A DNA stretch of 31,093 nt, taken from contig CAJZDJ010000008.1 in NCBI GenBank assembly GCA_915063485.1, forward strand, positions 1 through 31,093, in the 5' to 3' direction. Position 1 is the stretch's first letter; every line of letters starts with the position of its first letter. Both the position numbers and the translations under genes were made by a program. A model generated the notes under the pieces. It had not been told where the DNA came from. It worked only from the letters and a program-made list of their open reading frames with translations, and searched no databases. Of this stretch, positions 25,608 through 31,093 are shown piece by piece. The stretch comes from an uncultured Actinomyces sp. (lineage in GTDB: Bacteria; Actinomycetota; Actinomycetes; Actinomycetales; Actinomycetaceae).

Positions 25608-26365
25608 ACCAGTCTTTTGCTGCCCTGCTGCTGGCGGCGCGTAGGCAACATCAACTGGTGATTGCTACGGCGCTAACTGATGGCGAGCCTAGCGGCCAGG
25701 CCCACCAGGCTCGTCTGGCCCAGCAGCAGGGGGCAGGGGCCCTGGAGCTGCGCGCAGACCTGCTAGCTGATCCCGCCCAGGTGCGCGCAGCGCTGACGGC
25801 AGTGCGGGCAGCCTCCAGCTTGCCGCTGCTGCTGACCTACCGCTCAGCTACTGAGGGCGGTAAAGGTGCTGGTCACGGCCAGGGGTATGAGGATTATTTG
25901 GCTAGTTTGCTACAGTTGCGCCCGCCCGTGGCTGCGCTAGATATAGAGATGGCTTGCCCTGCCAGTAAGGCGCTGGTAGCTGAGGCTAAAGCGGGTGGCT
26001 ACGACGTCGTCGGCTCCTGCCACGACTTTACGGCCACCCCCAGCGCGGCCCAGATAACCCAAAAACTGGCGCAAATTACTGCCGCCGGCGTGGATATCAC
26101 CAAAGTGGCTTACATGCCACGCACTGCCCAGGACGTGGCCGCGCTACGACATGCCGCCCATGACTTTGCCGGCGCCTACCCCCACCAGCCCCTAATTGCT
26201 ATTTCAATGGGCCAGCTGGGCGCCCCAAGCCGCACTGACCTGGCCAATTGTCTGACCTTTGCGACAATCGCCGACGGCGCTGCTAGCGCCCCAGGACAAG
26301 CAACTATCGCCCACATGAAAGCCTGGCTAGAAAACACTGCGGGGACAAGTACTATAGAACTATGA
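25604..26365 (+). CDS. aroD: Type I 3-dehydroquinate dehydratase
   Basis: AroD dehydrates 3-dehydroquinate to 3-dehydroshikimate by a Schiff-base mechanism in aromatic amino-acid synthesis. The 253-residue protein keeps the active-site set: E48 and R50 in ALELRADL, H140 in SCHDF, the Schiff-base lysine K167 in DITKVAYMP, R210 in LGAPSR, and S228/Q232 in ASAPGQ. The start overlaps ppx by four bases (ATGA) and the stop overlaps the nucleotidyltransferase. Many actinobacteria use the unrelated type II enzyme (AroQ), so the type I form is a lineage marker. No other shikimate gene is in the window, so its operon partners are unrelated to it. Confidence 0.93.
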   Translation: MNQSFAALLLAARRQHQLVIATALTDGEPSGQAHQARLAQQQGAGALELRADLLADPAQVRAALTAVRAASSLPLLLTYRSATEGGKGAGHGQGYEDYLASLLQLRPPVAALDIEMACPASKALVAEAKAGGYDVVGSCHDFTATPSAAQITQKLAQITAAGVDITKVAYMPRTAQDVAALRHAAHDFAGAYPHQPLIAISMGQLGAPSRTDLANCLTFATIADGAASAPGQATIAHMKAWLENTAGTSTIEL

Positions 26366-27240
26366 GCCAGCCCCTCGACTCCTCCTCTCGGGCCGCTGGA
26401 ATCCCCATCGGAATTCGCGCGCATTTAGCCCACGCCGCCTTGCAGGTCCTAGCGCAAGACGCAGGCGTGGATATTTTGCATATCAAAGGCCCGGCAGTTC
26501 ACCCCAGTATTGGCCGCGCCCTAACCCACAGCACCGATGCCGATGTGCTGGTGCGCCCAGAGCAAGTAAAGCTATACGTCAAAGCCCTGCTAGATCACGG
26601 CTGGCGTCACAACACCTCATTTGAAACCGGCTCCGCCTTCGAGCACGCGGCCACCTTCTTCCACCCCACCTGGGGATATGTAGATCTGCACCGGCGTTAC
26701 CCGGGAATTACCGCGCCCAAAGCTTTTAACAACCTCTGGGCGCGGCGCATCCACCAAATGCTTGGCGGGGTTCGCTGCGCTACTCCCGCACTAATCGATC
26801 AGCGCCTAATTTTGCTGCTGCACGTAGCGCGCAACTCCTCGGGGACGTCAGACCCCGACTATGCCCTAGTGTGGGCAACCCTAGACGAATGCGCCCAAGC
26901 AGACCTGCGCCGTCGAGCCCGGGAGCTAGGGGCCCAAGTGGGGCTAGCCGCCGCGCTAGGAGAACTAGACCAATACCGCCAAGACCCCACCCACGACCTG
27001 TGGATGATGTTCTCCACCGGCGAGGGCGGGCGCCTAGACGAGTGGAAAGCCCGCTTCAAAGCAGCTAACGGCCCGCTAGCTAAAGCCCGCATTGTGGGCC
27101 GGGCACTGCTAGTTAACACCGATCACCTAACCATGCGGCTAGGCCACGAACCCACCCCGGCTGAAGTGCGCCAAGAATATGTGGAGCGCTACCGGGCGGC
27201 TTTGCGTGAAGGAATGGACAAAGTTAAGGGGAAACTGTGA
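26362..27240 (+). CDS. PF14907-type uncharacterised nucleotidyltransferase
   Basis: This 292-residue protein has the hallmarks of the NTP_transf_5 (PF14907) family: HIKGPAVHPSIGRA near residues 40-53, the DAD metal pair at 59-61 in STDADVLV, and a WGYVDLHRRYPGI segment with D108. A helical C-terminal part follows. Family members have a polymerase beta-like nucleotidyltransferase fold; they occur in polysaccharide clusters and in some peptide-modification clusters, but the modified target is not known to me. It overlaps aroD by four bases and the PqqD-like gene by four bases (GTGA), so it is made together with the PqqD-like protein and the phosphatase. Confidence 0.8.
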   Translation: MSQPLDSSSRAAGIPIGIRAHLAHAALQVLAQDAGVDILHIKGPAVHPSIGRALTHSTDADVLVRPEQVKLYVKALLDHGWRHNTSFETGSAFEHAATFFHPTWGYVDLHRRYPGITAPKAFNNLWARRIHQMLGGVRCATPALIDQRLILLLHVARNSSGTSDPDYALVWATLDECAQADLRRRARELGAQVGLAAALGELDQYRQDPTHDLWMMFSTGEGGRLDEWKARFKAANGPLAKARIVGRALLVNTDHLTMRLGHEPTPAEVRQEYVERYRAALREGMDKVKGKL

Positions 27241-27524
27241 CCTACCTGCACCCCTCACGCCTGGGTTACTATGACGACCCCACTGAGCAGGCCATTTACT
27301 TGGCGCCACTACCCGACGGTGAAATCTCCAGGCTAGAAGGCCCCGCCCGCGCTATTTGGATTGGCGCTGATGGGGCTGAGAATGTGGCTGAAGTAGCCCG
27401 GCGGGTTGCCCCCTATTTCAATGTTACGGCTGACCAGATTGAGGCAGACGTAAGCGAATTTGTTAGTCAGCTAATTGCCGGCGCACTTCTGGAGGAAGTC
27501 ATGGACCTAAAGGATGCCCGATGA
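27237..27524 (+). CDS. PqqD-like protein
   Basis: This 95-residue protein fits the PqqD family (PF05402): a short beta region, then SRLEGPARAIWIGADG, VAEVARRVAPYFNVTADQIE and VSEFVSQLIAGALLEEV, the winged-helix pattern that binds leader peptides in PQQ and RiPP pathways. No radical SAM enzyme or precursor peptide lies nearby. Stand-alone PqqD-like proteins next to PF14907 nucleotidyltransferases are seen in polysaccharide clusters, where their job is unknown. Start GTG overlaps the upstream stop; its own stop overlaps the phosphatase ATG (ATGA). Confidence 0.78.
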   Translation: MTYLHPSRLGYYDDPTEQAIYLAPLPDGEISRLEGPARAIWIGADGAENVAEVARRVAPYFNVTADQIEADVSEFVSQLIAGALLEEVMDLKDAR

Positions 27525-28090
27525 GCGGCAGTTACGGGGCTTCACCCCGGTTGCTGTTTGTGTGCACCGCCAACATTTGCCGTAGCGCCTATGCTGAGGT
27601 GCGCGCCCGCCAAATGCTGGGCTTGGATGCTGGCTGGGCCTTTTTTAGTGCCGGCGTGCCGGGCACGGTTGGCCGCGAAATGGACCCGCCCATGGTGGCC
27701 CAGGCGGTGGCGCGTGGCGTGGCCCTGGAAGACTGCCTGGCTATGCGTTCACGCCAAATGCGTGAAGGGATTTTGCGCCGCTCGCGCCTAGTGGTGACCA
27801 TGGCTAACTCGCACCGTGTGGCTTTGCTTGACGATTTTCCCGCCTACGCTGAGCGCTACTGGACTTTAGGGCAGCTAGCCGACGCCGCCACCTTGCTCCA
27901 GCGTGATGACGCCTGGCTGAGCTATGACACTGACCAGCTAGTGCAGGCGCTACATGCAGTGCGCGGCCCGGCCGGGGGCGGACGCGACGTAGCTGACCCG
28001 TATCGGCGTGGAGATGCGGCTATGGCTGCGGCGGCCGATACCATTGATGCGTACTTGCGCACTATTCTGCCGCTACTATCGCGCGGCTAG
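27521..28090 (+). CDS. Low-molecular-weight protein tyrosine phosphatase (Wzb/CpsB role)
   Basis: This 189-residue phosphatase carries the CX5R signature C15-TANIC-R21 (LLFVCTANICRSAYAE) and the general-acid D159-P160-Y161. LVVTMANSHRVALLDD in the middle also fits the family. Such enzymes remove phosphate from the tyrosine cluster of the cognate BY-kinase, which cycles capsule or exopolysaccharide assembly; that kinase is encoded at 29093. The last 21 codons and part of the stop are repeated exactly at 28932-28994. The TAG stop lies in a 12-bp palindrome (28083-28094), followed by a T6 run at 28102-28107 that might act as a weak terminator. It overlaps the PqqD-like gene by four bases. Confidence 0.9.
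   Translation: MSGSYGASPRLLFVCTANICRSAYAEVRARQMLGLDAGWAFFSAGVPGTVGREMDPPMVAQAVARGVALEDCLAMRSRQMREGILRRSRLVVTMANSHRVALLDDFPAYAERYWTLGQLADAATLLQRDDAWLSYDTDQLVQALHAVRGPAGGGRDVADPYRRGDAAMAAAADTIDAYLRTILPLLSRG
28027..28089 (+). repeat. 63-bp perfect direct repeat, copy 1
   Basis: Bases 28027-28089, the coding end of the phosphatase through the first two bases of its stop, are identical to 28932-28994. The copies are 905 bases apart, in the same orientation, and flank the stand-alone Wzz gene. Sequence on both sides of each copy differs. Confidence 0.95.
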
Positions 28091-28166
28091 CCGCCAATAA
28101 ATTTTTTATACCTTCCCCGTCCGCTCCCTGAATCCGCTAAAACATTTAGAAAAAGGGAAAATTAGC

Positions 28167-28799
28167 GTGACAACTTCAAATTCTGCTAGGAAACTTCTTA
28201 GATGCGTGGGTTTGATAATCCTCTGCGGGCTCTTGGGGTTAGCTGGCGGGCTTGGTTATGTCAGTGTTCAACCAAAGCTCTACACCGCTACTTCCCAGGC
28301 GATGGTGGTAGTTTCCGGTACCGATGCTTTTAGCCAGAACTCTATTTCTAGTCAGAAAGCTAGCGCGTATGCAGTCCTAGCTGGTTCACAGAACGTGGCT
28401 AACCGCGTGGCTAAGACCCTCAAGACCTCCAGCATGGAGGGCACTCTTAGCGGTAGTGCTGACGCCGCTCCCGGTCTGTTCACTCTGACCGCCACTGCTT
28501 CCACCCCGGAGCGTGCTCGTGATATCGCTAATGCTGGTATCAAGGCCGTGTCTGATGAGGCTAACGCGATTGCTACTCAGGGTGAGTCAAGTCAGGGTGG
28601 TTCAAGCGAGGCTGCTGATAACAGCGAGGTTCGCGTAACCCAAACCCTTAAGGCGCTTACCCCAAGCGAGCCCAGCTTCCCTACCTCAAATGATTTTCTC
28701 ATTAAAGGTTCTCTGGGGACTCTGGGCGGTCTAATAGCTGGTGGCCTGTTGCTGGCTGGCTACCTGCGGATAGCTAGTCCGGTAAAAGATAAAGCCTGA
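28167..28799 (+). CDS. Stand-alone Wzz-like polysaccharide copolymerase
   Basis: This 210-residue membrane protein has one segment at about 12-34 (CVGLIILCGLLGLAGGLGYV), an outside Wzz/chain-length domain, and a second segment at about 181-203 (GTLGGLIAGGLLLAGYLRIA), with a very short cytoplasmic end and no kinase domain. It is a paralogue of the N-terminal 220 residues of the next gene: residues 39-135 differ at only seven positions. Codons 1-38 and the part after 135 are much less alike. It may compete with or modulate the full kinase by mixed oligomers. GTG at 28167 follows AAGGGA by eight bases. It has its own second membrane segment, so it is not just a broken kinase gene. Confidence 0.8.
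   Translation: MTTSNSARKLLRCVGLIILCGLLGLAGGLGYVSVQPKLYTATSQAMVVVSGTDAFSQNSISSQKASAYAVLAGSQNVANRVAKTLKTSSMEGTLSGSADAAPGLFTLTATASTPERARDIANAGIKAVSDEANAIATQGESSQGGSSEAADNSEVRVTQTLKALTPSEPSFPTSNDFLIKGSLGTLGGLIAGGLLLAGYLRIASPVKDKA
28281..28571 (+). repeat. 291-bp near-identical Wzz block, copy 1
   Basis: Codons 39-135 of the stand-alone Wzz gene align without gaps to 29207-29497 in the kinase gene. I count about 17 base differences by eye. Sequence before and after this block is far more diverged. Confidence 0.88.
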
Positions 28800-28869
28800 C
28801 CTGTCTAGGAATTTGGTCGCGTTCAGCTAGTAGTGGCTGTGAATTAGAGCGACTAGTAGTAATGCTGGC

Positions 28870-28995
28870 ATGGATAAAGCATTGTTGGGCATGGCTAACG
28901 GCGTGGGGCTTGGATCAGGTGCGATAATAAGTGCGGCGGCCGATACCATTGATGCGTACTTGCGCACTATTCTGCCGCTACTATCGCGCGGCTAA
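28870..28995 (+). pseudogene. Duplicated phosphatase tail in a 41-codon chimeric frame
   Basis: An ATG at 28870 opens a 41-codon frame. Its first 20 codons (MDKALLGMANGVGLGSGAII) match nothing here, and its last 21 codons repeat the phosphatase C-terminus, from SAAADTIDAY (alanine in the serine position of the parent) to the final glycine, then TAA. It lacks the catalytic loop and cannot be a phosphatase. No good ribosome site precedes it. I read it as a duplication remnant. Confidence 0.6.
28932..28994 (+). repeat. 63-bp perfect direct repeat, copy 2
   Basis: Identical to 28027-28089. Here the frame ends in TAA where the phosphatase ends in TAG; identity stops exactly at the third stop-codon base. 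It lies 98 bases before the kinase start. Confidence 0.95.
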
Positions 28996-29092
28996 AGGCC
29001 TAGTTGATACCGTACTAACATATAGATTTTTCAGGTTCCCCACCTGATCCCTGGCATCGCCAGGCCGCTCGGAAGAAGGGCAATAACCCACT

Positions 29093-31009
29093 GTGACAAT
29101 CCAAGACTTTATTAGGATGACCCGGGTCAACCTGGGTTTCTTAATCCTATGCGTGCTATTGGGTCTAGCCGGTGGTTTCGGCTATGCCAGCGCCCAGCCA
29201 TGGACCTACACCGCTACTTCCCAGGCGATGGTGGTAGTTCCCGGTACTGACGCTTTTAGCCAGAACTCTATTTCTGGTCAGAAAGCTAGCGTGTATGCGG
29301 TCCTAGCTGGTTCGCAGAACGTGGCTAACCGCGTGGCTAAGACCCTCAAGACCCCTAGTATGGAGGGTACTCTTACCGGTAGTGCTGACGCCGTTCCCGG
29401 TCTGTTCACTCTTACCGCTACTGCCTCCACCCCGGAGCGTGCTCGTGATATCGCTAATGCCGGTATCAAGGCCGTGTCTGATGAGGCTAACGCGATTACC
29501 ACGCTTAACGCGCCTACTGCACGGCCCACCACCCAGACCACCACTAACCCTGATGGTACCCAGGTAACCACCACCACCCAGAGTGTGGATGGCACCACCA
29601 GTGTAACCACCAGCGACAACAGCTACCGCGATACCCGCGTAACCCAGACCCTGCAGGCAGTTGCCCCCGGTGCCCCTAGCTCCCCTGACTTCTACAAGCT
29701 CAGCGGCATGGGTGCCCTAGCTGGCCTGGTAATCGGCTACCTGGTGGTATTCATGCGCCGCCTTATGGACAACCGTGTACGCCACAACTCCGATGTTGAG
29801 GAGCTGCTGGGTTCTTCCGTACTTGCGGTTGTACCTAAGTCCACTGAACTGAACGCCAAGGGCCGTCAGAACGTAGACGGTCTGGGTCAGGCTGCTGAGG
29901 CCCTGCGTCACCTACGTACCAACCTGCGCTTCGTGGATGTTGACAACCCGCCGCGCGCAATTGTTATGACCAGTGCTAACCCTGGTGAAGGTAAGTCCAC
30001 CATGTCTGCCGTGTTGGCACAGATGCTGGCTTCTTCCGGCCAGCGCACCGTGCTAATTGACACCGACTTGCGTAAGCCCGTGGTGCACAAGATCTTCGGC
30101 CTAGATGGTTCTGTGGGTCTAACCCAGATCCTGGCCGGTGACATGCAGCTGTCTGATGTTGCCCAGAAGATTGAAGGCCAGCCCAACCTGCGTGTTGTGC
30201 CCGCCGGACGTATCCCTCCCAACCCCTCAGAGCTTTTGGGCTCCCAGCGTATGAAGGCCTTGATGGACTACCTCAAGGACGACGCCATGGTGATCATGGA
30301 CGCCCCGCCGCTACTGCCGGTTACTGACGCCGGTCTGCTTGCGGCTCTGGCCGACGGCGCCATCTTGGTCATGGAGGTGGGTGGCACCTACAAGGAGCAG
30401 GCCCGCCTGTGTGGCAAGATCTTCAAGCAGGTTGACGGCCGTCTGCTGGGTGTAGTGCTCAACCGTGCTTCACGTCGTAACCTCGGTAGCGTTTACTACG
30501 GTTACGGTTACGGTGGCTACGGCCAGAACTACTACTACTACGAGGAAGACGAGAAGCGTAAGCTGCTTGGCTTCATCCCGCTGCCCGGTCACCGCAAGCG
30601 CAAGCGCGAAAACCAGATCGTCTCCATCCAGGAGGAAGAGGTCCACCCTCTGCCTAAGGACAAGCAGAGTCGCCGCGCTGCCCGCCGCGCTGCCCGCACC
30701 GAGGCCCCGGCTCAGGTACCCGCTCAGCTACCTGCCGCCACCATGACGGCCGCTCCCGAGCCTGCCCCGCGCGTTAGCACGGTGGTTAACCCTGAGCCGG
30801 TAAGCGTACCTTCTGTGCAGGACTCTGCTGACGACACCGCCACCACTGAGGCTGTTGCCAGCCCGGTAAGCACCGGTATGCCGCTGCCTACTGCCTCCAT
30901 CAGCCAGCCGGTGGGTGAGGAAACTGCCGTGCAGACCTCTGCTGCCTTCGGTGCCCCGCAGGCTAGCGTGCCCACGCGCCGCTCGCTGCGTGAGCGTCGC
31001 AATGGCTGA
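29093..31009 (+). CDS. Wzz-tyrosine kinase fusion (Wzc/CpsD-type BY-kinase)
   Basis: This 638-residue protein should set polysaccharide chain length and drive export through cycles of tyrosine phosphorylation. Membrane segments lie at about 14-33 and 204-222, with the outer Wzz domain between. That domain has a Thr-rich insertion (about 138-176) absent from the paralogue. The cytoplasmic kinase has the oligomerisation motif ExxRxxR at 269-275, Walker A ANPGEGKST at 295-303, Walker A' LIDTDLRKP at 321-329 and Walker B VIMDAPP at 400-406. A cluster of nine tyrosines lies at 468-483 (YYGYGYGGYGQNYYYY). Unusually, this is followed by about 155 residues with basic patches and a Pro/Ala/Val/Thr-rich tail. 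GTG at 29093 is the apparent start. Confidence 0.93.
   Translation: MTIQDFIRMTRVNLGFLILCVLLGLAGGFGYASAQPWTYTATSQAMVVVPGTDAFSQNSISGQKASVYAVLAGSQNVANRVAKTLKTPSMEGTLTGSADAVPGLFTLTATASTPERARDIANAGIKAVSDEANAITTLNAPTARPTTQTTTNPDGTQVTTTTQSVDGTTSVTTSDNSYRDTRVTQTLQAVAPGAPSSPDFYKLSGMGALAGLVIGYLVVFMRRLMDNRVRHNSDVEELLGSSVLAVVPKSTELNAKGRQNVDGLGQAAEALRHLRTNLRFVDVDNPPRAIVMTSANPGEGKSTMSAVLAQMLASSGQRTVLIDTDLRKPVVHKIFGLDGSVGLTQILAGDMQLSDVAQKIEGQPNLRVVPAGRIPPNPSELLGSQRMKALMDYLKDDAMVIMDAPPLLPVTDAGLLAALADGAILVMEVGGTYKEQARLCGKIFKQVDGRLLGVVLNRASRRNLGSVYYGYGYGGYGQNYYYYEEDEKRKLLGFIPLPGHRKRKRENQIVSIQEEEVHPLPKDKQSRRAARRAARTEAPAQVPAQLPAATMTAAPEPAPRVSTVVNPEPVSVPSVQDSADDTATTEAVASPVSTGMPLPTASISQPVGEETAVQTSAAFGAPQASVPTRRSLRERRNG
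29207..29497 (+). repeat. 291-bp near-identical Wzz block, copy 2
   Basis: Codons 39-135 of the kinase gene, in register with 28281-28571. Both blocks start at codon 39, so recombination between them would keep the reading frame. Confidence 0.88.
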
Positions 31010-31038
31010 TAGCTAATACAACAAAGGCCCCGGCTGCA

Positions 31039-31093
31039 TGAACTGCTCCCCTTTAGTTGGACTGAGAAATCAGACACCGACTAATGGGGAGTG
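31039..31093 (+). mobile_element. Possible left end of an IS3-type element, cut by the window edge
   Basis: TGAACTGCTCCCCTTTAGTTG starting at 31039 resembles the TG-initiated terminal repeats of IS3-family (IS150-group) elements, recalled from memory and not checked. The same bases form a strong hairpin: CTCCCCTTTAGTTGG (31046-31060) pairs with CCGACTAATGGGGAG (31077-31091) with one mismatch and one wobble, and inside it CTGA-GAAA-TCAG (31062-31073) closes a GNRA-type loop. Just before it, AAAGGCCCCGGCTGC (31023-31037) looks like a terminator arm with no partner. A plain terminator or RNA element is the alternative. Confidence 0.35.

Larger units (their letters stand above)
28800..29092 (+). 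other. Non-coding gap between the two Wzz genes
   Basis: These 293 bases hold the chimeric fragment, repeat copy 2, and a small perfect hairpin at 29050-29064 (CCTGGC-ATC-GCCAGG) without a T-tract. An AAGGG at 29076-29080 about 12 bases before GTG 29093 may be the kinase ribosome site. I see no clear promoter or terminator. Confidence 0.6.

Noticed and set aside
27237..27524. RiPP or PQQ biosynthesis cluster signalled by PqqD
   Set aside because: There is no radical SAM, peptidase or precursor peptide, and the flanking genes overlap so tightly that no small precursor frame fits between them.
28083..28108. Rho-independent terminator after the phosphatase
   Set aside because: The 12-base palindrome leaves almost no loop and the T6 run starts seven bases after it; suggestive only, so it is mentioned under the gene and not called.
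30490..30543. Micro-repeat tract of Tyr/Gly codons read as possible slippage site
   Set aside because: The TAC/GGT codons are mixed and the frame continues normally; a tyrosine cluster is expected in a BY-kinase.

Overview
The window reads as a chromosomal segment of a moderately GC-rich Gram-positive actinobacterium. The best clue is the housekeeping block mfd ... eno - FtsB/DivIC-like - DUF501 - ppx, a gene order familiar from Actinomycetota. Short gaps, many 4-base ATGA/GTGA overlaps and frequent GTG starts fit. A type I aroD and heavy use of the leucine codon CTA point towards an Actinomycetaceae-like lineage, but the genus cannot be named from the sequence alone.

Bases 1-15042 (all minus strand) are a surface-polysaccharide locus. 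Reading in the direction of transcription: a family 2 glycosyltransferase (GT2); a CgeB-like glycosyltransferase; a GT-B-like protein that may be a nonulosonic-acid transferase; NeuA (CMP-sialate-type synthetase); a four-part CBS-NeuB-SAF-sugar isomerase fusion; two GT4 enzymes; an O-antigen ligase/polymerase-like membrane protein; GT2; GT4; an initiating polyprenyl-phosphate sugar phosphotransferase; a PAP2-like membrane protein; and a GT2 cut by the window edge. NeuA to the second GT2 (11886 back to 4596) is joined entirely by 4-base overlaps, so it is one translationally coupled unit. The likely product is a lipid-linked polysaccharide carrying a sialic/legionaminic-type acid. No NeuC-, LegB- or LegC-type gene for the nonulosonate precursor is present here.

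Bases 15191-22027 (plus strand) hold a GT11 fucosyltransferase-like gene 2 bases ahead of mfd, then a GT-B-like glycosyltransferase and a GT4. Polysaccharide genes are therefore inserted around and between mfd and eno. Eno ends in a clear rho-independent terminator.

Bases 23509-28090 (plus) carry the FtsB-like gene, DUF501, ppx, aroD, a PF14907-type nucleotidyltransferase, a PqqD-like protein and a low-molecular-weight tyrosine phosphatase; from DUF501 onward all genes overlap. Bases 28167-31009 hold a stand-alone Wzz-like copolymerase and then a full Wzz-tyrosine kinase fusion. Phosphatase and kinase form the usual opposing pair controlling polysaccharide chain length and export.

The most unusual structure is at 28027-29497. 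A perfect 63-bp direct repeat, the 3' end of the phosphatase gene, flanks the stand-alone Wzz gene, and the two Wzz genes share a 291-bp nearly identical block set in diverged sequence. Recombination between the repeats would remove 905 bp and still leave an intact phosphatase and kinase. The window ends in a strong hairpin that may be the tip of an IS3-type element inserted in a terminator. I saw no tRNA, rRNA or CRISPR array.
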